Shown piece by piece: positions 1-7,751 of a stretch of DNA of 23,824 bases (positions are counted from its first letter, which is position 1; every line of letters starts with the position of its first letter). This DNA comes from Candidatus Gastranaerophilales bacterium (lineage in GTDB: Bacteria; Cyanobacteriota; Vampirovibrionia; Gastranaerophilales; Gastranaerophilaceae): NCBI GenBank assembly GCA_021199975.1, contig JAJQHF010000276.1:1-23824 (forward strand). The letters are read 5' to 3'. The position numbers and the translations under genes were made by a program. The notes beneath the pieces are model-generated. The model saw nothing but the letters and a program-made list of their open reading frames with translations. It was not told the DNA's origin and ran no database searches.

Positions 1-107
1 GTTAAAATTAATTCGGTACTGCGTTTTATTGATGTTTTATTACCGTCTTTAGAATGTTAAGAATTATTAAATTTATCTCGGCAAATTTTATTTAAAGGAG
101 AGTAGAT

Positions 108-1415
108 ATGGAAATTTGTGTTATTGGTACAGGTTATGTCGGTTTAGTTACAGGCACTTGCCTTGCAGATATGGGAAACAATGTTATTTGTATTGATAAT
201 AATAAAGAAAAAATTAATCAGTTAAAAGAAGGAATTATTCCTATTTATGAACCCGGGTTAGAAGAATTAATAAGAAGTAATGTAAAAGAAAAACGTTTGA
301 TATTTTCTACTAATCTTTCAGAGGCTGTTAAAGCTTCAAAAGCATGTTTTATCACGGTTTCAACGCCGCAAGATACTGACGGTTCCTGCGATTTAACTGC
401 TGTAATCTCGGTTACAAAAGATATTGCCAAAAGTTTAAATGAATACAAAGTCATTGTAAATAAATCTACCGTTCCAATCGGTACTGCGGAAAAACAAAAA
501 GATATTATAAAAAATATTACTAGTGTTCCTTTTGATATAGTTTCTAATCCTGAATTTTTAAAACAAGGCGCTGCTGTAGATGATTTTTTGTCACCGGACA
601 GAGTTATTATAGGTTCTGATTCCGAAAAAGCTTCTCAGGTGATGAAGGAAATATATTCATCTTACTTTAGAATTTCAGACAGGATGATTTTTATGGATGT
701 AAAATCCGCAGAAATGACAAAATATGCGGCAAACTCCTTTTTAGCATCCAAAATCTCGTTTATAAATGAAATTGCAAATATATGTGAAAAAGTCGGTGCG
801 GATGTTGAAAAAGTAAGACTTGGTATTACATCCGACCAAAGAATAGGCAGGCAATTTTTATTTCCCGGAATAGGATACGGCGGAAGCTGTTTCCCTAAAG
901 ATGTCAGTGCTTTAATTTCAGTTGCAAAACAAAATAATGTTGACAGTTCTCTGCTGCAAGCCGTAAAAGATATTAATATTAATCAACGTGAATTATTTGT
1001 CCGTAAAATTTTAAATTATTATAACGGCAATGTTAAAGATAAGACTTTTGCTATATGGGGTTTAGCTTTTAAGCCAAAAACAAATGATATGCGTGAAGCA
1101 CCTTCTATTACTGTTATTAATGAATTATTAAATAAAGGTGCCAAAATACAAGCTTATGACCCGCATGCTATTGAAAGTGCAAAAAGAATTTTCGGAGATA
1201 AAATTTTGTATGCTCCTTCAGCTTATGACACTCTCAAAAATTCGGATGCTTTGGTATTGTTAACTGAATGGAACGAGTTTAGAAGGCTTAATATTGAAAA
1301 AGTTACAAGTATGGTTAAAGATTTAGTTATTTTTGACGGCAGAAATCAATATAATCGGAATGAATTAAAAAATGCGGGAATAACCTATATTAACGTAGGC
1401 TTTTGCGAAAGATAA
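108..1415 (+). CDS. ugd: UDP-glucose 6-dehydrogenase
   Basis: This NAD-dependent enzyme oxidises UDP-glucose to UDP-glucuronate in the cytoplasm, supplying uronic acid for capsule, exopolysaccharide or LPS precursors. The 435-residue length is typical of the family. The Rossmann motif GTGYVG is at residues 7-12, followed by STVPIGT and NPEFLKQGAA in the central part. The catalytic cysteine is Cys261 in GYGGSCFPKD, and the C-terminal UDP-binding domain carries LAFKPKTNDMREAPS. The ATG is preceded by AAAGGAG (95-101) at good spacing. The gene stands alone: 125 nt and a new promoter separate it from the next operon, and no other sugar-nucleotide gene is in view, so the polymer it serves cannot be inferred. 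UDP-N-acetylmannosamine dehydrogenases are related, but the motifs fit the UDP-glucose branch better. Confidence 0.95.
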   Translation: MEICVIGTGYVGLVTGTCLADMGNNVICIDNNKEKINQLKEGIIPIYEPGLEELIRSNVKEKRLIFSTNLSEAVKASKACFITVSTPQDTDGSCDLTAVISVTKDIAKSLNEYKVIVNKSTVPIGTAEKQKDIIKNITSVPFDIVSNPEFLKQGAAVDDFLSPDRVIIGSDSEKASQVMKEIYSSYFRISDRMIFMDVKSAEMTKYAANSFLASKISFINEIANICEKVGADVEKVRLGITSDQRIGRQFLFPGIGYGGSCFPKDVSALISVAKQNNVDSSLLQAVKDININQRELFVRKILNYYNGNVKDKTFAIWGLAFKPKTNDMREAPSITVINELLNKGAKIQAYDPHAIESAKRIFGDKILYAPSAYDTLKNSDALVLLTEWNEFRRLNIEKVTSMVKDLVIFDGRNQYNRNELKNAGITYINVGFCER

Positions 1416-1485
1416 TATATAAGTTATAGTAACAAAATTTGATTTTGAGGTCTAAAATTGTGTCTGTTTTTATATGACATTTAAC

Positions 1486-1516
1486 TTGACTTAGAGTATC
1501 TCTCAAGTTGTAAAAT
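1486..1516 (+). promoter_or_regulatory. Putative sigma70-type promoter of the Tat operon
   Basis: TTGACT (1486-1491) is followed after 19 nt by TAAAAT (1511-1516), 25 nt before the reductase start codon. The -35 matches five of six consensus bases and so does the -10. The 19-nt spacer is longer than ideal. A strong Shine-Dalgarno AAAGGAG lies at 1529-1535. Confidence 0.45.
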
Positions 1517-1540
1517 GTAATATAAATAAAAGGAGATATA

Positions 1541-2773
1541 ATGAAAAGACGTGAATTTATATTGGGTACGCTTGCAACAGTCGGGGGAACTGCTTTATTA
1601 ACATCAGGCTGCGGAAAAAAAGAAATTAAAAAAGCTGAAAATCAGGTTATTAAAAGAAAATTCGACAATTTAGAAATTCCTCTTATTGCTCTTGGCTGCA
1701 TGAGGCTGCCAATGCAAGACGGCAAAATTGATATGGCGGAACTTGATAAAATGGTTGAATATGCCATGGCACATGGCGCAAACTATTTTGACACCGCTTA
1801 TATGTATGTTGACGGAAAATCCGAAAATGCAATAGGAGAAATACTAAAGAAATATCCTCGTGAAAGCTTCTTTTTAGCTGATAAAAATCCTGCATATCTT
1901 GTTAATTCTAAAGCTGATGTTTTAAAACTTTTTAATGAACAGTTAAAAAAGTGTCAGGTAGAGTATTTTGATAATTATATGGTTCATAATATTAATAAAA
2001 ATACTATAAATAATTACCGTGATAATGATATGTACGGAGAACTTTTAAAACTTAAAAATGAAGGAAAAATTAAACATCTCGGCTTTTCTTTCCATGGTGA
2101 CCCTAAAATGCTCAGAGAAGTTATTAATGAACACAAGTGGGATTTTTGCCAGCTTCAAATGAATTATCTTGATTGGGAGCTTGTTAACGCTAAAGAATTA
2201 TATGAAATTGCAGATGAAGCAAAAGTTCCCGTTATTGTTATGGAACCTTTAAGGGGCGGCGGCTTATGTAATTTGATAGAAAAAGCCGCTGAAAAATTAA
2301 AAGAGGAATGTCCTAATGATACGCAGGCTTCTTTCGGATTGAGATGGCTTACAAGTAAAAGCAGAGTATTTACGATTTTAAGCGGTATGAGTAATTTGCA
2401 GCAGATGAAAGAGAACATTGATACTTTTGTTAATTTTAGAGAATTTACTGAAAAAGAAGAAAAAATTGCCGCTGATATTGCCAAAATTATACAGGAACAA
2501 GGTGAAATTAACTGCACCGCTTGCCGCTATTGTATGGAGGTTTGTCCGATAGGTATTAATATTCCTGCAATTTTCAGCTTGTACAATATCTATAAAAGCA
2601 GTAATTTACCTACAAAATCTTTTATGTTTGTATATAATTACAATGCTCTTAATGAAGATGAAAGAGCTGATAAGTGTATAAACTGTAAATTATGCTCCAA
2701 AAATTGTCCGCAGGGGCTTGATATACCGGAATTATTAAAGAAGGTTGAAGCGGAAATTAAAAAAGCGGAGTAA
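1541..2773 (+). CDS. Tat-signal aldo/keto reductase lipoprotein with two [4Fe-4S] motifs
   Basis: This is a 410-residue oxidoreductase. The N-terminus is a Tat-type signal: MKRREFIL with Arg3-Arg4, a hydrophobic stretch, then the lipobox LTSGC with Cys24, so the mature protein is probably a membrane-anchored lipoprotein outside the cytoplasm. Residues about 38-315 form an aldo/keto reductase barrel with the expected catalytic set Asp84, Tyr89 (in YMYVDGKSE), Lys115 and His149. The C-terminus carries two ferredoxin motifs: Cys325/328/331/335 and Cys379/382/385/389. Export of a folded Fe-S protein explains the use of Tat, and tatA and tatC lie three and four genes into the same operon. Because NADPH is not normally available outside the cytoplasm, I infer that electrons come through the clusters, perhaps from the adjacent polyferredoxin. 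The substrate is unknown. The family assignment is firm; export and electron route are inferred. Confidence 0.9.
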   Translation: MKRREFILGTLATVGGTALLTSGCGKKEIKKAENQVIKRKFDNLEIPLIALGCMRLPMQDGKIDMAELDKMVEYAMAHGANYFDTAYMYVDGKSENAIGEILKKYPRESFFLADKNPAYLVNSKADVLKLFNEQLKKCQVEYFDNYMVHNINKNTINNYRDNDMYGELLKLKNEGKIKHLGFSFHGDPKMLREVINEHKWDFCQLQMNYLDWELVNAKELYEIADEAKVPVIVMEPLRGGGLCNLIEKAAEKLKEECPNDTQASFGLRWLTSKSRVFTILSGMSNLQQMKENIDTFVNFREFTEKEEKIAADIAKIIQEQGEINCTACRYCMEVCPIGINIPAIFSLYNIYKSSNLPTKSFMFVYNYNALNEDERADKCINCKLCSKNCPQGLDIPELLKKVEAEIKKAE

Positions 2774-2790
2774 GAAGATAAGGTTTATTT

Positions 2791-4095
2791 ATGAAAAAAT
2801 CACTTTATTTTTTAAGATTAGGTATATCTTTAGTTATATTATTGCTTGCAATATTGGGAATAACGGGGATTTTTTATCCTGTTCCTTTATTTGATTTGCA
2901 GTTTGTTCCGGTTTTACAGAGAATAATTTTTGATTTTTCAATTGCCGCAGGAATAATAATAACGCTTATAATACTCTTTACATTACTGTTTGGGAGATTA
3001 TACTGCTCTTTATTGTGTCCGTTCGGTGCATTGCAGGAAATTATATGTTTAATTTTTAGGAAAGATAATGAAAAACAAAAAAATCTTCCTGTTAAATATT
3101 TTATTGCCTCGATAACTTTCGGAGTTTTAATTGGAGGAAGTGCGCTTTTTATAAGATATTTTGAGCCGTATACTTTCTTTGGTTCATTAATGACACTTTC
3201 TTTAATAGGAATTACAGCATTTATTGCGGTCGGTATACTTGCATTTTTTAAGCAAAGATATTTTTGTACTAATTTATGCCCTGTGGGTGCTGTTTTAGGT
3301 TTAATTTCTAAATTTTCTTTATTTAAAATATACATAGATAAAGAAAAATGTTTATCGTGTGCAATGTGTGAAAGAAGCTGTCAGGCAGGCTGTATTAAAG
3401 CCGCTGATGAGTTCGTTGATAATGAAATGTGCGTTAAATGTTTTAAATGTTTGGGAAAATGTTATAAAGGCGCAATTAAATACGGGATTAAACCGTTTTG
3501 GAAAAATTCTTCATCAAATTCCGCAAATCAAAAATTCAGCCTGAAAAGGAGAGAACTTATTACTTCTATAGTGGTTTTTGCTGTATTTACAGCGGCTTTT
3601 AAATCAGGTATTGAAATTGTAAACAATACGGCAAAAAAAATCAAAAAAATTATTCTTCCGCCCGGTGCTGTAAGCTCTGAAAGAATGCGGAATAAATGTT
3701 TTAATTGTAACTTGTGTGTTAATGCTTGTCCGAATAAAATAATAAAAAAATCTGGTGAAGATTTTCAGGTTGTTCATATAGACTATAACAACGGCAAAAA
3801 ATATTGTAAATTTGACTGTGTTGAATGTTCAAAGGTTTGTCCTTCAGGAGCAATAAAGAAAATCCCGCTTGAGGAAAAACAAAAAACAAGAGTGGCAATG
3901 GCGGTAATTAATTCTGATAAATGCACGCACTGCGGGATATGTATTAATGAATGCCCTGTAAAAGCAATTTCAAAAGATGAAAACGGAGCCGCAATAATCA
4001 ACGCCGCCAAATGTATAGGCTGCGGAGCATGTAAAAGAAGCTGCCATTTCAGTGCAGTTGACATATTTGCCGTAAAAGAACAAAAAGTAATATAA
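2791..4095 (+). CDS. NapH/NapG-like membrane polyferredoxin with internal twin-arginine segment
   Basis: This 434-residue integral membrane protein is predicted to carry electrons across the membrane. Four spans (about 8-29, 45-68, 103-121, 133-154) form a NapH-like module with cytoplasmic CxxxCP motifs at Cys72/Cys76 and Cys159/Cys163. Two [4Fe-4S] motifs follow (Cys187/190/193/197 and Cys214/217/220/224). Next comes SLKRRELI with Arg253-Arg254 immediately before a fifth span (about 258-275), then four more clusters starting at Cys303, Cys339, Cys378 and Cys408. With four spans first, clusters 1-2 lie in the cytoplasm and clusters 3-6 outside. The layout reads as a NapH-type quinol dehydrogenase subunit fused to a NapG-type ferredoxin whose Tat signal has become internal. 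It sits 17 nt after the reductase and 23 nt before tatA. The partner quinone or donor is not visible. Confidence 0.88.
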   Translation: MKKSLYFLRLGISLVILLLAILGITGIFYPVPLFDLQFVPVLQRIIFDFSIAAGIIITLIILFTLLFGRLYCSLLCPFGALQEIICLIFRKDNEKQKNLPVKYFIASITFGVLIGGSALFIRYFEPYTFFGSLMTLSLIGITAFIAVGILAFFKQRYFCTNLCPVGAVLGLISKFSLFKIYIDKEKCLSCAMCERSCQAGCIKAADEFVDNEMCVKCFKCLGKCYKGAIKYGIKPFWKNSSSNSANQKFSLKRRELITSIVVFAVFTAAFKSGIEIVNNTAKKIKKIILPPGAVSSERMRNKCFNCNLCVNACPNKIIKKSGEDFQVVHIDYNNGKKYCKFDCVECSKVCPSGAIKKIPLEEKQKTRVAMAVINSDKCTHCGICINECPVKAISKDENGAAIINAAKCIGCGACKRSCHFSAVDIFAVKEQKVI

Positions 4096-4118
4096 TTAGA
4101 TTAAAAGGAGGTAAAATA

Positions 4119-4334
4119 ATGTCACTCGGAATAACTGAAATTACACTCATATTAGTGGTCATCCTGCTTTTGTTCGGCGGCAAAAGAATACCTGAATTGG
4201 CAAGAGCATTGGGCAAGGCTTCTTATGAGTATAAAAAGGCAAAAAGCATTATTAAAAAAGAAGCGGATGAAATAAAAGATGCAATTGAAGAAGCTCAGGA
4301 AAAACCCGAGGAATATTCGCCTAAAGATGTTTAA
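4119..4334 (+). CDS. tatA: Sec-independent translocase subunit TatA
   Basis: A 71-residue protein with one N-terminal membrane helix (about 5-20), the hinge FGGKRIPELARALG and an amphipathic helix, followed by an acidic, lysine-rich tail. This is the TatA pattern; TatA oligomerises to form the translocation site for folded proteins. A strong Shine-Dalgarno, AAAGGAGGT, lies just upstream (about 4104-4112). No tatB-like gene is present in the window, so this protein may fill both TatA and TatB roles, as in minimal TatAC systems. It lies 3 nt upstream of tatC and downstream of a probable Tat substrate. Confidence 0.93.
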   Translation: MSLGITEITLILVVILLLFGGKRIPELARALGKASYEYKKAKSIIKKEADEIKDAIEEAQEKPEEYSPKDV

Positions 4335-4337
4335 ACA

Positions 4338-5054
4338 ATGAAGGAAGATGATACAAAAGAAGAAAACCTTATTTCTCACCTTGAAGCTTTAAGACAGACA
4401 ATTTTAAAGTGTTTATATGCCGTTGCAATAGTTCTCCCTTTTACTTTTTTTATTGCGCCTAAAGCTCTTGATTGGATTATAAAAATAATCCTTGGCGGTG
4501 CAAATGTTACATTAAACTACTTTTCGCCTGTCGAGGTATTTTTAATTCAAATTAAAACCGCTGTTGTTATGGATTTAATTATATGCTTTCCATATATAGC
4601 AAGACAGATTTGGGATTTTATTCTGCCTGCTCTTTATGAAAATGAAAAAAAATTTATTAAAACAATAGTATTATTTTCATCAATTTTATTTGCTGCAGGT
4701 GCTTGTTTTTGTCTGTTTTTAATTCTTCCGTTGATAATTAAATTTGGTTTAAGCTTTTCAACGCCAAATATTAACCCTGTTTTTAATATATCCGGTATAG
4801 TAACTCTTTCTCTTTGGATGAGTATGGTTTTCGGACTGGTTTTTCAAGTGCCTTTAATAACATTTTATCTGATAAAATCAGATATTATTTCTTATAATTC
4901 CGCTGCAAATAAAAGACCCTATATAATCGTTGCATTGTTAATAGCATCAGGAATTTTAACCCCTCCCGACATTATAAGCCAATTAATGCTTGCAATTCCT
5001 GCTTACTTACTCTTTGAAGCAGGTTTGCTGTTTGCAAAAAATAAGATTAAATAA
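4338..5054 (+). CDS. tatC: Sec-independent translocase subunit TatC
   Basis: TatC is the twin-arginine receptor of the Tat pathway. This 238-residue polytopic protein has the family hallmarks: the cytoplasmic N-terminal HLEALR at 14-19 with Glu15, the LYENEKKF loop with Glu103, and the late loop TPPDIISQ at 208-215. About six hydrophobic segments follow the usual TatC spacing. It starts 3 nt after the tatA stop, so the two are translationally close. Together with the upstream reductase and polyferredoxin it completes a self-contained export unit. Confidence 0.95.
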   Translation: MKEDDTKEENLISHLEALRQTILKCLYAVAIVLPFTFFIAPKALDWIIKIILGGANVTLNYFSPVEVFLIQIKTAVVMDLIICFPYIARQIWDFILPALYENEKKFIKTIVLFSSILFAAGACFCLFLILPLIIKFGLSFSTPNINPVFNISGIVTLSLWMSMVFGLVFQVPLITFYLIKSDIISYNSAANKRPYIIVALLIASGILTPPDIISQLMLAIPAYLLFEAGLLFAKNKIK

Positions 5055-5320
5055 AAATAAATAAAAAAAAAGGAACTTTTTAGGGTTCCTCTGAAATCTT
5101 TTTCAATTTCCTCGTGTGGTAGTAAAGTAAGTAAGGTAAGTATGAATATATGATTTTAAAATTTGTATCTTAATTAAAACTTAATTGAATCCTCGTATTT
5201 ATATAAAGTATTTTTTTCTTATGAAATTGCTTAATTTATTCAAAATTTAACATTTTGTTACATTTATTATAATTTCGCATAAGCGGTATAATGTTGTTAT
5301 AGTAATCAGTTAGGATATGT
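5055..5320. other. 266-nt intergenic region between tatC and the kinase gene
   Basis: No convincing ORF lies here. The left end holds a short hairpin next to an A9 tract (5062-5090). The middle contains short GTAAG-type direct repeats (about 5120-5142). The right end holds two TATAAT hexamers (5268-5273 and 5287-5292), the second about 29 nt before the kinase start codon and so the likelier -10 for that operon. No good -35 is evident for either. Confidence 0.5.
5062..5090 (-). terminator. Hairpin that reads best as a leftward intrinsic terminator
   Basis: AGGAAC (5071-5076) and GTTCCT (5085-5090) form a 6-bp stem with an 8-nt loop. On the - strand the stem is followed at once by a run of nine T, the canonical form. 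On the + strand it is followed by CTGAAATC before a T5 run, so it would stop tatC transcription less well. It may work in both directions. No leftward gene is visible upstream of it. Confidence 0.45.
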
Positions 5321-7405
5321 ATGGCTCAATTAGTTTTGGTTTCAGATAATGATGCAATCTTGAAAGAAATTGAAAAAATTTCCAGACGAAATTTATTGGA
5401 TATTTTGTTTGTTCGCTCTGAAGAGGATATTGAAAATATTATTCAAAATGAAACAGTTGATATAGTGCTTTATGATTGTGATTCTATAAATATTGATATT
5501 ATATCCGTAATACGAAAGTTGAAACTTATACTTCAAACTAAAGATATACGTTCAATTCTTCTTATAGACGAAAAAAATATTAATTATGATATTTTGAAAT
5601 ATGTCAGCTCTTATGTAACTAAACCTATAAATGAAAAATTATTTTTAGCTTCAATAAATTCAAACTTGCAGCTTAGAGATACGTTTTTGGTGCTTTCAAA
5701 AAATAATAATGATTTGGCAAAAAGTTTATATCAGCTTAATGTACTTTATAATACCAGTACACAACTTGCAGGCTCTTTAGATAAGGAAAAGCTTATAGAA
5801 ATTATGACGGACGGGCTTGAACAGGGGTTATCACTTTCTTTGTGTTATGCTTTAATTTTAAATGAAGTAAATGATATAAAGCTTATAATAAAATCTTTAT
5901 TCCCTATTTCTCAGAGGTTAGAAAATGCAATAAAATTAAGAGCTTTACTAAATTATAAAAATTTATTCTCAATTAATCCTTCAATTGAAGATATTAAGCT
6001 TGTTAAATATAATAAAGACCAATTTGGGGAATATGACTTAAATATCTTTAATTATGATAATTTATTTGCTCCTATTAATATAAAGAATAAGTTTTACGGA
6101 ATAATAGAAGTTTTTAGAGAAACAGATTTTGCGCAGGAAGATACAAAATGTTTTACTACCCTTGTAAAACAAGTGTCTTTGCCTTTAGAAAGCGCTATTT
6201 TATACGAAGAAATTAAAGATACAAATATAAAACTTGAAAAACTTGAAAGGCTTAAATCCGAATTTATTTCAATAGTTTCGCATGAATTAAGAACCCCTCT
6301 GACATCAATTAACAGTGCATTAGATATCATTTTAAAAGGTGCTGCGGGTGAAATAAGCACAGCGGCGGAAAAGTTTTTAAACCTGGCTAAACGAAATGTT
6401 ACAAGGCTTTCTGCTATTATTTATGACCTTCTTGACCTGTCTAAAATAGAAGCGGGTAAAATGGAATTTCGTTTTGAAAAGACTAATATAAATTTGACGG
6501 TTGAACTTGTTAAAAATACGATTGAGAGCTGGGCTAAAGAACAAAATATAACTATTAGTCTTAATCTTGATAAGTCTTTAAATTTGGTTTACATAGACAC
6601 TCAAAGAATGGAACAGGTTTTAACAAATCTTATTTCAAATGCCGTCAAATTTACAAAAGAAAACGGAACAATAGAAGTATCAAGCTCAAAAATGTTTCCC
6701 GATGAAATTCAAAATAATTCGTTTTTTAAAGAAATACCATCTCACTTGAGCAAAGAGTATGTAAAAATATCTGTAAAAGATAATGGTATAGGTATTGCTC
6801 CCGAAAATTGGGATAAGGTTTTTGAGCAATTTAAGCAAATAGAAAACTCTTTAAGCAGAAAAGTCGGAGGTTCAGGTTTGGGACTGCCGATAGCAAAACG
6901 GCTTATGGATGCACACAAAGGTTTTATTTGGCTTGAAAGTGAATTAAACAAAGGTTCAACCTTCTATTTAGCAATTCCTGTAATGTCGGAAAGTGAAATT
7001 TTTGAACTTTCACTGGAACAGGATTTACAAAAAGCTAAGCAGGAACATATTAATATTGCTTTGATTTCACTTTCTGAAAAAACAATTGAAGGAAAATCTT
7101 TTATTGATAAAATATTATCCGAAAATATAATACGTAAAACAGCTCTATTTAAAGATTATTCGTGTATTAAGAATGACAGGCGGTATTATTATTCTTACGC
7201 CGTTGATATGGATTCATTTGTTTTTGATTTTGAAGTAAGAAAACTTCAAACATATATAAAAACGAATAGTCAAGAATATTGTGAATGTGATATATTATAT
7301 TCATCTGCATTATATCCGCAGGATAGTGAAAATCTTACGGATTTGATTGAAAAACTTAATATGTTTCAAAAAGGGGATATAGATGAAAAAGATACTTATA
7401 GTTGA
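5321..7405 (+). CDS. Soluble multidomain sensor histidine kinase
   Basis: A 694-residue protein without membrane spans. Residues 1-115 resemble a receiver domain (Asp9/Asp11 pocket, Asp52 or Asp54 in VLYDCDS, Lys101 in YVTKP). Residues about 150-295 look GAF-like. A short coiled-coil linker leads to HisKA with His321 in VSHELRTPLTS, then the HATPase with Asn440 (NLISNAVKF), DNGIGI at 487-492 and GGSGLGL at 516-522. The C-terminal 140 residues lie outside the kinase; the stretch from INIALISLSE to ILYSSALYPQDSENL has the spacing and end pattern of a GGDEF domain without the GGDEF signature, a tentative reading. The start ATG has AGGA at 5312-5315. The next gene begins inside this one (23-nt overlap), so the response regulator is almost certainly its partner. 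The signal sensed is unknown. Confidence 0.9.
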   Translation: MAQLVLVSDNDAILKEIEKISRRNLLDILFVRSEEDIENIIQNETVDIVLYDCDSINIDIISVIRKLKLILQTKDIRSILLIDEKNINYDILKYVSSYVTKPINEKLFLASINSNLQLRDTFLVLSKNNNDLAKSLYQLNVLYNTSTQLAGSLDKEKLIEIMTDGLEQGLSLSLCYALILNEVNDIKLIIKSLFPISQRLENAIKLRALLNYKNLFSINPSIEDIKLVKYNKDQFGEYDLNIFNYDNLFAPINIKNKFYGIIEVFRETDFAQEDTKCFTTLVKQVSLPLESAILYEEIKDTNIKLEKLERLKSEFISIVSHELRTPLTSINSALDIILKGAAGEISTAAEKFLNLAKRNVTRLSAIIYDLLDLSKIEAGKMEFRFEKTNINLTVELVKNTIESWAKEQNITISLNLDKSLNLVYIDTQRMEQVLTNLISNAVKFTKENGTIEVSSSKMFPDEIQNNSFFKEIPSHLSKEYVKISVKDNGIGIAPENWDKVFEQFKQIENSLSRKVGGSGLGLPIAKRLMDAHKGFIWLESELNKGSTFYLAIPVMSESEIFELSLEQDLQKAKQEHINIALISLSEKTIEGKSFIDKILSENIIRKTALFKDYSCIKNDRRYYYSYAVDMDSFVFDFEVRKLQTYIKTNSQEYCECDILYSSALYPQDSENLTDLIEKLNMFQKGDIDEKDTYS

Positions 7406-7751
7406 TGATGAAGCTGATATAATAGAAATATTGCAGTTTGTTTTGGAAGCAGAGGATTTTAAATGCTATTCCGCATTTGACGGCGAAGAAGGGCTTAGAC
7501 TTGCAAAAGAAATTCATCCCGATTTGATTATTCTTGATGTAATGATGCCGAAAATTAACGGCTACAAAATAAGCAGGCTTTTGAAATATGACAGTAAGTA
7601 TAAAGATATTCCCATACTTATGATAACGGCTCGTTCACAGGAGGAGGATAAAATAATAGGAGAAGAAACGGGTGCAGATGAATATATTACAAAACCGTTT
7701 AAAGTTGACTATGTTGTAGAAAAAGTTAAAAGCTATTTAGGACAGAAATAA
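7383..7751 (+). CDS. Single-domain (CheY-like) response regulator
   Basis: A 122-residue stand-alone receiver domain. It has the acidic pocket Asp8-Asp9, phospho-acceptor Asp52 in LIILDVMMPKING, switch Thr82 and Lys104 in YITKPF, so it appears fully phosphorylatable. It has no DNA-binding or enzymatic output domain and must act by binding another protein. Its start overlaps the kinase end by 23 nt and its stop overlaps the start of the next gene by 1 nt (TAATG), which suggests coupled translation of all three. The natural target candidate is the adjacent GspE-like protein, which is inference from position only. Confidence 0.93.
   Translation: MKKILIVDDEADIIEILQFVLEAEDFKCYSAFDGEEGLRLAKEIHPDLIILDVMMPKINGYKISRLLKYDSKYKDIPILMITARSQEEDKIIGEETGADEYITKPFKVDYVVEKVKSYLGQK

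Noticed and set aside
2874..3335. 153-codon - strand frame inside the polyferredoxin gene
   Set aside because: It is antisense to conserved CxxxCP and membrane segments of a clear family member; no promoter or ribosome binding site was seen.
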